NCBI GenBank assembly: GCA_001798185.1
Contig: MGRM01000004.1
Coordinates: forward strand, 1 to 56,263
Reading direction: 5' to 3'
Source: Deltaproteobacteria bacterium RIFCSPHIGHO2_02_FULL_44_16
Lineage (GTDB): Bacteria; UBA10199; 2-02-FULL-44-16
Length of the DNA: 56,263 bases
Shown: positions 26,690-34,496 of the stretch, in pieces
Position numbering within the stretch: the stretch's first letter is position 1
Layout: each line of letters begins with the position of its first letter
Program-made: the position numbers and the translations under genes
The notes under the pieces: generated by a model
Seen by the model: only the letters and a program-made list of their open reading frames with translations
What the model was told of the DNA's origin: nothing
The model's database searches: none

Positions 26690-27601
26690 ATGAAAAAGAA
26701 AATATACGCCACCATCGACATCGGAACTAATTCTGTACTCCTGTTGATTGCTGAGATGGATACTTCTCATCATATCACGGTTCTTGAAGAAGATGCTGAC
26801 ATCACTCAACTCGGCGAGGGCCTCGCGGCCCTTCACATTATTTCTCCCGCAGCCGTAGAGCGAACGATTGATGTTCTTCAACGCTATCTTGTGCGATGCA
26901 AAGCAGAAAGAGTAGAAAAAATCATTGCGGTCGGAACCGAAGCCCTTCGACGAGCAAAAAATGCACCTGCGGTGCTTCAAGAAATCAACACTCAAACTGG
27001 AATTGAGATTGAAGTCATTTCCCCTGAACGTGAAGCATGGCTCACCTACCTTGCAGCCACAAAAGATTTTGGCGAAGACATTACCGTCATGGACATCGGA
27101 GGGGGTTCAACAGAATTCATTGCCGGAAAAGCGCAACTTCTGAGCATTCCGATTGGATCAGTAACCTTAACCGAAAGTTATCTCCCCTCGAATCCTGCAA
27201 CACTTCCAGAACAGACAACGTTGGTGAATATTATTGATGAACACTTGAAAACATATTTAAAAAATCCTTCTCCTTGGAAAAAGCGCACCTTTGTGGCAAC
27301 AGCGGGAACAGCCACAACAATTGCAGCTATGCATTTAAAGCTCGATTCGTACGATCAAGCTCGCGTGCATGGATTGTCCATGACACAACACGATGTCACT
27401 TCGATTGAAAAGATTGTTCTCCCTCTTACAACCCAAGAAAGAGCGCAGCTCCCGGGACTCCATCCCAAACGCGCCCCCTTTATTCTTGCGGGAAGTATTC
27501 TTCTCGAACGTGCCATGCATTATCTCGGATATGACTGCGTCATGGTCAGTGATCGCGGACTAAGGTGGGGATTGCTTTACAGCAAAATTACCAATAACTG
27601 A
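26690..27601 (+). CDS. Ppx/GppA family exopolyphosphatase or guanosine pentaphosphatase
   Basis: This 303-residue protein has the ASKHA phosphatase fold: TIDIGTNSVLLLIAE (phosphate loop 1), GTEALRRAKNA, VMDIGGGSTEF (loop 2), GTATTIAAM. It lacks the extra C-terminal HD-like domain of E. coli Ppx and matches the short form. It hydrolyses inorganic polyphosphate or pppGpp; which one cannot be told. It takes the place where pal usually stands after tolB. The final residues ITNN and the stop codon lie in a palindromic repeat. Confidence 0.88.
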   Translation: MKKKIYATIDIGTNSVLLLIAEMDTSHHITVLEEDADITQLGEGLAALHIISPAAVERTIDVLQRYLVRCKAERVEKIIAVGTEALRRAKNAPAVLQEINTQTGIEIEVISPEREAWLTYLAATKDFGEDITVMDIGGGSTEFIAGKAQLLSIPIGSVTLTESYLPSNPATLPEQTTLVNIIDEHLKTYLKNPSPWKKRTFVATAGTATTIAAMHLKLDSYDQARVHGLSMTQHDVTSIEKIVLPLTTQERAQLPGLHPKRAPFILAGSILLERAMHYLGYDCVMVSDRGLRWGLLYSKITNN

Positions 27602-27616
27602 CAGTTAGTTATTGGT
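27590..27616. repeat. RAYT-type palindrome at the ppx stop
   Basis: ACCAATAACT and AGTTATTGGT form a 10-bp stem around a 7-nt loop. The TGA stop of the phosphatase gene is inside it, exactly as for ccsA at 10649. Confidence 0.8.
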
Positions 27617-27818
27617 TTCACGCAACCTTATGTAGATACCCACGCGCAAGCGCGCAACAGCCGCATTCACCCATGCCCAAGGGCATAGCCCTCTGCGCGC
27701 GGGATAGAGTGAATAAGTTTTTCAAGAGGTTGTCATCCCGCACCCCCCCGAAAGTCTGACTATTTCGCTCGCAGCGCAATGACTCGATACAAGCTCGGCT
27801 TCCTGTTTCTTGACGGGG
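27617..27818. other. Intergenic region with GC-rich palindromes
   Basis: No gene is seen. The sequence holds ATGCCCAAGGGCAT, a CGCGCAAGCGCGC block that can pair with GCGCGCGGG about 50 bp later, and CATTCAC/GTGAATA arms enclosing them. These suggest one compound folded element at about 27640-27715. The remainder to 27818 resembles a decayed dispersed repeat. Confidence 0.5.
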
Positions 27819-27847
27819 TTGACAAGATAAAATGAATTGTATACTAT
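27819..27847 (+). promoter_or_regulatory. Probable promoter of the XRE/AbiEii operon
   Basis: TTGACA (27819-27824) and TACTAT (27842-27847) are separated by 17 bp, 24 bp before the XRE gene. A second TTGACA at 27850 and AT-rich half-sites between promoter and start could serve autoregulation. Confidence 0.6.
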
Positions 27848-27871
27848 AGTTGACAAATTTATAAAATATAC

Positions 27872-28327
27872 ATGAATTTACAAATAGTTAAAAATATTAT
27901 GATTCAAATAAATCTCACACAAACTGATCTTTCAGTACTTGCACATGTTTCACGCGCTGCCGTTTCAAAATGGTTTCGAAGTGAATCCAATTGGGTCAAT
28001 GTCGAAACCAACACTCTACGAACTCTTGCTCACGAACTTTCACTTCCTCCAGATCTCTTTTTGAAAGAGATATCCGATCTCGCTCCTTATACAACCCACT
28101 TCTTATGGGATCGGCTCTATCCGTCGATGGAAAGTTTTGTGCAAGCACTTGTGCAAGGTCGATTACAAGCAATCGCTCGATTGGTTCAGATGCTTGGCTT
28201 TCATCAATCGATATTTGTCATTGGCAAAAAAACCGTGACACACTTTGAAAAATATAAAAAATATATAAAACCCGCGCGACGAAAACAGTTGGAGGTGTTG
28301 TGGCCACTTTACAATTCTCAGCTCTAA
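27872..28327 (+). CDS. HTH (XRE-like) protein, probable antitoxin
   Basis: This 151-residue protein has an N-terminal helix-turn-helix of the Cro/cI type (LTQTDLSVLAHVSRAAVSKWF, about residues 15-35) and a helical C-terminus of unknown family. Its position ahead of an AbiEii-like nucleotidyltransferase, with a 28-nt overlap, suggests an antitoxin and autorepressor. A good promoter lies 24 bp upstream. The start is the first ATG after it; no strong ribosome site is seen, so a near-leaderless mRNA is possible. Confidence 0.8.
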   Translation: MNLQIVKNIMIQINLTQTDLSVLAHVSRAAVSKWFRSESNWVNVETNTLRTLAHELSLPPDLFLKEISDLAPYTTHFLWDRLYPSMESFVQALVQGRLQAIARLVQMLGFHQSIFVIGKKTVTHFEKYKKYIKPARRKQLEVLWPLYNSQL

Positions 28328-29115
28328 CTCCACGGACATCTATCTCTCCTGTATCAAGTCCTGCAGCACTCCGCGAAGCATTACTCCATATTTTCTCCAT
28401 GAGCAGTAAAGGTTTGTGGCTCGTCGGAGGTACAGCGATTGCTGGTTATTTTGCAGAACACCGACGTTCGGATGATTTAGATCTTTTTGCGCTTCATCAA
28501 CAAGCATTTCAAAGCGCTGTCTATGCTGTAAAGTCGCTCAAAAAATTGGGGGCAGAGTTTCAACGAGAGTTAAGCACCCCTCTTTTTTATCGAACTGACA
28601 TTTTTTTTAAAGGTCATACATTCACAGCTGATGTCGTCCTTGATGAAAATTTAGGACACATTGGAAAGGCATTTCGAACAACAGACGGTGTCGTCGTTGC
28701 AGATCTCCAGACACTTCTTGCCATGAAAATTGCTTGTCTTGTAAGTCGCTGCTCTGAAAAAGACCTTTTCGATCTCGATTGGATTCTTGCTCACCTCAAA
28801 GCGTGGTCCGTGAGCGATCTTATCGAACTTGCTTCTCCGATTGATGGAGGTCTTACCGTTGAAAGCTTGCTCATCAGTCTTCAAGGAACAATCTTGAGAA
28901 AATCGGCTTGTTCTTTTCTTCTCCCCAACTCTTCTTTGAATGAAAATAGTGTTTACAAAAAAATTACTAAACTTCAAAAACATTTCATTCAACTCCTCTT
29001 TGCTTATGAAAAAAAAGAGCCTCCCCTCTCAGAATCAGAAGCCATCATTGAATCATTCAAGCAACAACGACAACTCGCGCGACACAAGGCAAAAAAAGAT
29101 GAAAGAAACAAATAA
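28300..29115 (+). CDS. AbiEii/AbiGii-type nucleotidyltransferase, probable toxin
   Basis: This 271-residue protein has the AbiEii signature: LVGGTAIAGYFAEHRRSDDLDLF (Gly-Gly loop and the DxD metal site, about residues 43-65), followed by KIACLVSRCSEKDLFDLDWIL. Enzymes of this group transfer nucleotides to RNA (for example tRNA 3' ends) and act as abortive-infection toxins. The GTG start at 28300 has GGAGGT at ideal distance, inside the antitoxin gene. The downstream methyltransferase frame overlaps its end by 17 nt, so three genes may be co-expressed. Confidence 0.83.
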   Translation: MATLQFSALTPRTSISPVSSPAALREALLHIFSMSSKGLWLVGGTAIAGYFAEHRRSDDLDLFALHQQAFQSAVYAVKSLKKLGAEFQRELSTPLFYRTDIFFKGHTFTADVVLDENLGHIGKAFRTTDGVVVADLQTLLAMKIACLVSRCSEKDLFDLDWILAHLKAWSVSDLIELASPIDGGLTVESLLISLQGTILRKSACSFLLPNSSLNENSVYKKITKLQKHFIQLLFAYEKKEPPLSESEAIIESFKQQRQLARHKAKKDERNK

Positions 29116-30217
29116 CATTCTCACTCGTCATGCCCACATGGTTCTTGATCCCTATCGCACTGAACCGCTCGTGCAAGCGATTGAAAAAACAGTGAAGCCT
29201 GGTAATCTCGTCCTCGATATTGGGACCGGCATTGGGATTCTCGCACTTGTTGCAGCGCGTGCAGGCGCGAAACAGGTCTTTGCCATTGATGTTGATGGCG
29301 AAAGTCTGGAACTCGCACGGTTTTTTGCAAAGCAACATAATCTTGAAAAAAAAATTACTTTTCTTGAAGGATTATCGTTTGATCTGGAACTTGACGAACG
29401 TGTTGATGTCATTCTCTGTGAAACCATCGGCTCAGCTTGTTTTGATGAAAATATTCTCGCAACCCTTTATGACGCCAAAAAACGTCTCCTCAAACGCAGT
29501 GGAAAAATCATTCCACAAAAGGCTGAATTGCACGGCTCACTGATAGGAGAAACTTTTTCAAAACAGATGAAGAATAGGGTGTCGCCGACGCTGGATCCCA
29601 GGGGCGCCCCACCAAAGCTTTATGGGTGGGGAGGTGGAACAGCGGAGGGGACGGGCCCCGCAACGGCAGAAGTTTTGAAAAAGTTTCTCCACTGGAACAA
29701 TGTCGCTGGCTTCGATCTTGCAGTAACGAAAAGTCATTTTGGAATTGATCATTATTCGGGTGACGCCGGAGCGTGTTCCGGGAGGTCTCCGTCTTTAGCG
29801 GAGAGCCGGAACACCGCAGGAGGCAGGACCCGTAACAATATGAATTCAAAAATGACTTTTCGCAGTCCTATGGCAGACGACATTTCAAAATATCAATTCC
29901 TGACACAACCTCAACTCTTAGCCTCCATCGATTTTCAAAAAAAATTTGGACCGAGCCTTCACGTGAAAGAGTCATTCAAAATTCAAGATGATGGCATCAT
30001 CACGGGACTTGGAGTTTGGCCAAAAGTAACGTGGGCTGAAGGATGTGTCACCGTGGCATCTCCCGATAAACCACAAACGCACTGGGGACAAGCTCTTCTT
30101 GACACAAAAAAAATTCCCGCAAAAAAAGGAGAACACGTCAGCGTTGAATTGATCATTGAGCCACATTCGGAAGATTCCTTGACGCAAACAGAACTTCTCT
30201 GGAAAGTAATCACATGA
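29099..30217 (+). CDS. PRMT-like SAM-dependent methyltransferase with two in-frame palindromic insertions
   Basis: This 372-residue protein has a Rossmann methyltransferase core (NLVLDIGTGIGILALVAARAG, AIDVDGESLELA, VDVILCETIGSACFDEN) of the protein arginine methyltransferase kind. A beta-barrel-like second half contains WNNVAGFDLAV. Two stretches do not look like protein: about residues 150-197 and 210-254, rich in Gly/Arg/Pro/Ser. They coincide with the palindromic elements at 29546-29690 and 29727-29862, which stay in frame without stops. Whether the product still folds is open. The ATG at 29099 overlaps the toxin gene, and the stop overlaps the transporter start. Confidence 0.75.
   Translation: MKETNNILTRHAHMVLDPYRTEPLVQAIEKTVKPGNLVLDIGTGIGILALVAARAGAKQVFAIDVDGESLELARFFAKQHNLEKKITFLEGLSFDLELDERVDVILCETIGSACFDENILATLYDAKKRLLKRSGKIIPQKAELHGSLIGETFSKQMKNRVSPTLDPRGAPPKLYGWGGGTAEGTGPATAEVLKKFLHWNNVAGFDLAVTKSHFGIDHYSGDAGACSGRSPSLAESRNTAGGRTRNNMNSKMTFRSPMADDISKYQFLTQPQLLASIDFQKKFGPSLHVKESFKIQDDGIITGLGVWPKVTWAEGCVTVASPDKPQTHWGQALLDTKKIPAKKGEHVSVELIIEPHSEDSLTQTELLWKVIT
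29546..29690. repeat. In-frame palindromic element, copy A
   Basis: A 145-bp unit lies within the methyltransferase gene. The outer arms GGAGAAACTTTTTCAAAAC (29546-29564) and its exact complement (29672-29690) form a 19-bp stem. The GC-rich core starts AGGGTGTCGCCG and is a diverged relative of copies B and C. It is translated in frame. Confidence 0.8.
29727..29862. repeat. In-frame palindromic element, copy B
   Basis: A 136-bp unit lies 36 bp after copy A. The arms (29727-29749 and 29840-29862) pair over 23 bp with two mismatches. Inner stems: CGGGT/ACCCG, GTGTTCCGG/CCGGAACAC, and hairpin TCTCCG/CGGAGA. It shares the core TTCGGGTGACGYCGGAG and CCGGAACACCGCAG with copy C at 36729. Confidence 0.85.
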
Positions 30218-31110
30218 CAAAAACATTGCTTCAAAAAGAATGGTTCATGATCGTGCTGCTTGTCATTGCAACGCTTGTGTGGGGGAGCACGTTTATTTTA
30301 ACGAAGTGGGCGGTCGAAGATATCGATGTCTCATATTTTCTTTTCCTCCGTTATTTGATTTCATTCATCACACTTGCTCTTCTTTTTCCAAAAAAACTGA
30401 TCTCTCTCCGCTTACCAACTTTGAAATCAGGATTTTTCTTAAGTCTTTTTCTCACCGCTATTTTTCTCACGCAAACAGAAGGTTTGAAAATCACCACAGC
30501 CTCAAACAGCGCTCTCATTACCGGGCTCTACATTGTTTTCATTCCGCTTGTTTCTTATTTTCTTTTCAAAACGCAATCTGCAATTCCATCACTGCTTGGA
30601 ATTCCGATTTCCACCATCGGGCTCATTCTCCTCACTCAATATAGTTACACGGGCATGAACAAGGGAGACCTGCTCACGCTTCTGTGTGCGATTTTTTCCG
30701 CGCTCCACATTGTCTACACCGGAAAAGCAGCCCCTCATCATAGCAGTCGTTCGTTAATGATTGTGCAGTGTCTCTTTGTCGCCCTTTTTTGTGGGGCTCT
30801 CGCCCTTTCCAGAGGAAGCTTCACGAGCATACTCTCTTCGCGTGTCATTCTTGCTCTTTTGACAACCTCTCTTGGCTGCACGGTTTTTGCTTTTACGGTT
30901 CAGATTATTGCTCAGCGGATTATCGATCCGACTCGGGCTGGTCTCATTTTTGCTCTTGAAACTGTGTTTGGAGCTTTTTTTGCTTCATGGTGGGGAGGAG
31001 AGCGGATGACATCAATCTCCTTCTTCGGCGCTTGCCTCATGGTCATCGGCATTCTGGTTTCTGAAATGAGCCCTTTGGTGCGAAAACTTGTCGCCCGCCG
31101 CGAAAAATAA
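30214..31110 (+). CDS. EamA/DMT-family transporter
   Basis: This 298-residue membrane protein has about ten hydrophobic spans arranged as two EamA repeats. The first repeat begins IATLVWGSTFILTKWAVED and the second GMNKGDLLTLLCAIFSALHIVYTG. The family exports metabolites such as amino acids or nucleotide precursors; the substrate is unknown. The start overlaps the methyltransferase stop as ATGA. The stop is immediately followed by a transposase-type palindrome. Confidence 0.88.
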   Translation: MTKTLLQKEWFMIVLLVIATLVWGSTFILTKWAVEDIDVSYFLFLRYLISFITLALLFPKKLISLRLPTLKSGFFLSLFLTAIFLTQTEGLKITTASNSALITGLYIVFIPLVSYFLFKTQSAIPSLLGIPISTIGLILLTQYSYTGMNKGDLLTLLCAIFSALHIVYTGKAAPHHSSRSLMIVQCLFVALFCGALALSRGSFTSILSSRVILALLTTSLGCTVFAFTVQIIAQRIIDPTRAGLIFALETVFGAFFASWWGGERMTSISFFGACLMVIGILVSEMSPLVRKLVARREK

Positions 31111-31141
31111 TGACCAGTAAGCGTCAGACACTTACTGGTCA
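31111..31141. repeat. RAYT-type palindrome, 3' flank of the transposase
   Basis: TGACCAGTAAGCGTC pairs with the following GACACTTACTGGTCA with one G-T wobble or mismatch. It directly follows the transporter stop, and on the minus strand its first TGA is the stop codon of the transposase gene. Confidence 0.85.
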
Positions 31142-31804
31142 CACAGGTCGTTGAAGCACTTGGCTTGAAAATAAACGAAAGAAACGTTGCCCTCTTCTTG
31201 AATCCACTCTCATTTTTCCTTCAAAAATCTGTTCTTCAAGAACATCTTCATCGAGTTCACAAAGAAAGAGACTTTGATAAACTCGTTTTCGATCCTGAGG
31301 GCGTGCCGCCAATGTACTATAACTTGTGTGCGGTCGGAGAGAGATCCCTGGATGATGAAAACCCTGCGTATAGAATTTATGACTACTCCATTCCCATTCA
31401 GCAGGATGTTTCACAAGTCCTGCCCTGACAGGATTCAAATCAAGATAACGCATACAGGCCATCGCATACTCATCAGTATCAACCACAAATGATCGATATC
31501 GGGCTCTCCAGATATGACCACATCGTTGATGCCGACGGTTAAAATCGTGTGCAAATGTCATACAAATACGTTGCATGATCTCATTGAGATGGAATCCATC
31601 ATGTGTGGTGAGCATAAGATGAATATGAGTTTGCAAAAAAACATAGGCATGCAATTCAAAAGAAAGTTTTTTTCGATAGTGTTCGATGATCGACAAAAGA
31701 ATTTTACAATCTTTGGCATCTGTCAAAATTCTCTGCTTGTTATTAAAACGAGCAATGGCGTGATATCCAATGCCATCACCGAGTACTCTTGCAGGTCGAC
31801 TCAT
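31139..31804 (-). CDS. REP-associated tyrosine transposase (Y1/HUH type)
   Basis: This 221-residue transposase has the HUH motif in QTHIHLMLTTHDG (about residue 59) and the downstream helix carrying the catalytic Tyr (DEYAMACMRYLDLNPVRAGLV), the RAYT signature. These single-copy enzymes are linked to dispersed REP palindromes, which they cut as single-stranded hairpins. Here palindromes sit at both ends (31111, 31812, 31926), and relatives occur at 10631, 27590 and 48034. The frame is complete, so the enzyme may be active. Confidence 0.9.
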   Translation of the reverse strand: MSRPARVLGDGIGYHAIARFNNKQRILTDAKDCKILLSIIEHYRKKLSFELHAYVFLQTHIHLMLTTHDGFHLNEIMQRICMTFAHDFNRRHQRCGHIWRARYRSFVVDTDEYAMACMRYLDLNPVRAGLVKHPAEWEWSSHKFYTQGFHHPGISLRPHTSYSTLAARPQDRKRVYQSLFLCELDEDVLEEQIFEGKMRVDSRRGQRFFRLFSSQVLQRPV

Positions 31805-31811
31805 GCATTCT

Positions 31812-31836
31812 CCAATAAGTGTCAGACACTTATTGG
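31812..31836. repeat. RAYT-type palindrome, 5' flank of the transposase
   Basis: Perfect 12-bp inverted repeat CCAATAAGTGTC around one base, 8 bp upstream of the transposase ATG. It could control expression as well as serve as substrate. Confidence 0.88.
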
Positions 31837-31925
31837 TAAGAGCAAAGGTTATGCCAGCGATAACTCCCTGAAACTATGAAAAGGTCTTTGACCTTTGTTC
31901 CAAAACACGAACAAAAAAATGAACA

Positions 31926-31954
31926 GACCAGAAAGTGTCTGACACTTACTGGTC
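31926..31954. repeat. RAYT-type palindrome, second 5' copy
   Basis: GACCAGAAAGTGTC pairs with GACACTTACTGGTC around one base, with a single mismatch. It lies between the transposase and the ahcY terminator. Confidence 0.85.
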
Positions 31955-31962
31955 GTAAATAT

Positions 31963-31995
31963 AAAAAAAGCGCTTCTTGGAAGAAGCGCTTTTTG
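31963..31995 (-). terminator. Rho-independent terminator of ahcY
   Basis: On the minus strand AAAAGCGCTTCTT pairs with AAGAAGCGCTTTT around a short loop and is followed by a T-run. It is 20-50 bp downstream of the ahcY stop. Confidence 0.9.
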
Positions 31996-32016
31996 TTTCA
32001 ATTTCAATAGGTTAAA

Positions 32017-33351
32017 CTAATAACGATAAAATTCCGGTTTATAGGGTCCGTCGACCGAAATGTCTAAATACTCTGCCTGTTCTTTGGTCAGTTTGGTAAG
32101 CTTCACGCCGAGCTTCTCTAAATGAAGACGCGCTACCTCTTCATCGAGTTTTTTGGGGAGCATATAAACGCCTGGCTTATATTCTTTCGTCCAGAGTTCG
32201 ATTTGAGCAAGGCATTGATTGGTGAAAGAGTTGCTCATGACGAAAGAAGGATGACCTGTAGCACATCCTAAGTTTACAAGTCTCCCTTCAGCCAAAATAA
32301 GAATACTGTGACCATCTTGGAATGTATAGAGATCGACTTGCGGTTTGATTTCTGTTTTTTTCACTTCAGCATGTTTTTGGAACCACGCCATTTCGATTTC
32401 CGTATCAAAGTGACCGATGTTGCAGACAATCGCTTTGTCTTTCATCTTCTTCATGTATTCGCCTGTAATCACATGATTACATCCTGTTGCCGTCACAAAA
32501 ATATCACCATATCTGCAAGCATCATCCATGGTGACGACTTGATATCCTTCCATAGCGGCTTGAAGTGCGTTGATCGGATCAATCTCTGTGATCACCACGC
32601 GTGCTCCTAAACTTTTCATCGAATGCGCACAACCCTTTCCGACATCTCCATAACCGGCAACAACCACCACTTTTCCGGCAATCATAATATCCGTGGCACG
32701 CTTGATTCCATCAGCAAGAGACTCACGACAGCCGTACAAATTATCAAATTTGGATTTCGTCACGGAGTCGTTCACATTGATACAAGGCGTTTTGAGTTTC
32801 CCCTCTTTTTGCATTTGATAGAGTCGATGGACTCCCGTCGTTGTCTCTTCGGTAATCCCTTTCACATGCTTCAAGAGTTCCGGACGCTTCTGGTAGAGAA
32901 GGGCCGTAAGGTCCCCACCGTCATCCAAAATCATATTGAGAGGTTTATCGCCAAACATGATCGTCTGCTCAATGCACCAATCATATTCTTTCTCTGTTTC
33001 ACCCTTCCATGCAAAAACCGGAATCCCAGCAGCAGCAACCGCAGCGGCCGCGTGATCTTGAGTCGAAAAAATATTGCAACTGGACCAACGAACATCAGCT
33101 CCAATTTCGATTAAGGTTTCAATGAGGACGGCTGTTTGAATTGTCATATGCAAACATCCTGCAACGCGCGCACCTTTTAGAGGCTTTTGTTTTCCATATT
33201 TTGCGCGAATGGCCATGAGCCCTGGCATTTCCTGTTCGGCAAGTTGAATCTCTTTGCGTCCCCATTCAGCAAGATCCATATCTTTCACTTTATAATCAGT
33301 AGTGGAGCGACGTGACATTTTGGACTCCTTTGCTGCGAATTGCGTTGCCAT
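32017..33351 (-). CDS. ahcY: Adenosylhomocysteinase
   Basis: This roughly 444-residue NAD-dependent enzyme hydrolyses S-adenosylhomocysteine to adenosine and homocysteine, clearing the product of SAM-dependent methylation. Marks are [29 protein letters not shown], the NAD loop [20 protein letters not shown], and the C-terminal [11 protein letters not shown] that closes the dimer site. ATG 33351 follows GGAGGATATATCT; a second ATG at 33318 also has AAGGAG at good spacing, so two starts are possible. A strong terminator follows. Confidence 0.95.
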   Translation of the reverse strand: MATQFAAKESKMSRRSTTDYKVKDMDLAEWGRKEIQLAEQEMPGLMAIRAKYGKQKPLKGARVAGCLHMTIQTAVLIETLIEIGADVRWSSCNIFSTQDHAAAAVAAAGIPVFAWKGETEKEYDWCIEQTIMFGDKPLNMILDDGGDLTALLYQKRPELLKHVKGITEETTTGVHRLYQMQKEGKLKTPCINVNDSVTKSKFDNLYGCRESLADGIKRATDIMIAGKVVVVAGYGDVGKGCAHSMKSLGARVVITEIDPINALQAAMEGYQVVTMDDACRYGDIFVTATGCNHVITGEYMKKMKDKAIVCNIGHFDTEIEMAWFQKHAEVKKTEIKPQVDLYTFQDGHSILILAEGRLVNLGCATGHPSFVMSNSFTNQCLAQIELWTKEYKPGVYMLPKKLDEEVARLHLEKLGVKLTKLTKEQAEYLDISVDGPYKPEFYRY

Positions 33352-33435
33352 AGATATATCCTCCATAAGGTCGAGAAGCTATAGCGACTCATCGAAAAAG
33401 CGGCAAGAAAATTATATGAACTATAGACCTAAGAC

Positions 33436-33465
33436 CAAACTGGTGAAGATTTTCTCGCAGGGGAC
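33436..33465. repeat. Solo arm of family 2 element, inverted partner of 35042-35071
   Basis: These 30 bp beginning CAAACTGGTGAAGATTTTC are the exact reverse complement of 35042-35071. They lie just past the mltG stop. The arm closely matches the arms of the element at 45958-46098. Confidence 0.8.
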
Positions 33466-33476
33466 GAAATTGTTTC

Positions 33477-34496
33477 TTAACGATGTTGTCGTATTTGATA
33501 TTCCATCACAGCCTTCACATGCTCCGACAGGGTTGATGAAAATTGATGAGAACCATCGTTGCGAGAAACAAAATAGAGATAATCGGTTTGTGCTGGATAA
33601 AGCGCTGCCTGGATTGCCGCTCGCCCGACACTTGCAATGGGGCCAGGCGGAAGACCTTTATGGATATAGGTATTATAAGGATGTGGATTTAAAAGATCGT
33701 GTTTGCGCAAATTTCCATCAAAGTTGCGGAGACCATAAATCACCGTCGGATCTGTTTGAAGTGGCATCCCCTTCGCAAGACGATTCTGAAAGACCGACGA
33801 AATGAGAGCCCGCTCTTCTTCTTTTCCCGTCTCCTTCTCGATAATCGAAGCGAGGGTCATCACCTGGTGACGTGTCATGTTGATCTCTTGTGTGCGCGTT
33901 TCATATTCCGCAGAAAAAACATTTTCGAATTCTCGACAAAAAATTTCAAGAACTTCTTCGGCATTTCGCGGTCGATGAAGTTGGTACGTTTCAGGAAAGA
34001 GATATCCTTCAAGCGAAGGAACTCCCGGAAATCCTATTTTCTCTGCAAAGACTGGATCATGTGCCAATCGTCGAAAATCGTCGATGAAAACTGGACCCGG
34101 AATAAAATCTTGAGTCGCAAGCGAGCGCGCAATGTCGGCAATGGTCCATCCTTCAATAATCTGAAAGGGGAAAAACTTCACATCTCCTTTTTTTAATTTT
34201 TGCACCACTTCGCTGAGCGTCATCCCTGCTTCAAATTCATAAAAACCTGCGCGTAGTTTTTGATCGGTTCCGGTGAGTCTCGTCCACAACACAAAAAGTG
34301 CAGGCGTTCGCGTTACTTTTTTTGCAGAAAGTTCGTTCGCAATCTGCTTTACGGACATTCCAGGGAAAATATCGAGTTCTATAGCTACAGGGGATTTCCA
34401 AAGAGAGAGAGCTGCGTACAGAGAAAAAACAACTCCCAAAAAAAAGAGGACTAAAAAAAATCGGAGAACTTTGAAGCTACGTCGAAAAAAGTTCAT
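33477..34496 (-). CDS. mltG: Endolytic murein transglycosylase
   Basis: This 339-residue membrane-anchored MltG/YceG protein cuts nascent glycan strands and so helps end peptidoglycan polymerisation. An N-terminal anchor (residues 12-32) is followed by a LysM-like part (ELDIFPGMSVKQIANEL) and the catalytic domain with the Glu in LASIIEKETGKEEER and YNTYIHKGLPPGPIASVG near the C-terminus. The ATG overlaps the yqgF stop by 4 nt. Downstream lies one arm of a 30-bp inverted repeat that also flanks the upstream side of the pair. Confidence 0.93.
   Translation of the reverse strand: MNFFRRSFKVLRFFLVLFFLGVVFSLYAALSLWKSPVAIELDIFPGMSVKQIANELSAKKVTRTPALFVLWTRLTGTDQKLRAGFYEFEAGMTLSEVVQKLKKGDVKFFPFQIIEGWTIADIARSLATQDFIPGPVFIDDFRRLAHDPVFAEKIGFPGVPSLEGYLFPETYQLHRPRNAEEVLEIFCREFENVFSAEYETRTQEINMTRHQVMTLASIIEKETGKEEERALISSVFQNRLAKGMPLQTDPTVIYGLRNFDGNLRKHDLLNPHPYNTYIHKGLPPGPIASVGRAAIQAALYPAQTDYLYFVSRNDGSHQFSSTLSEHVKAVMEYQIRQHR

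Noticed and set aside
28940-29098. N-terminal extension of the methyltransferase
   Set aside because: It overlaps the end of the AbiEii-like gene by 160 bp in another frame; the ATG at 29099 directly precedes the methyltransferase homology.
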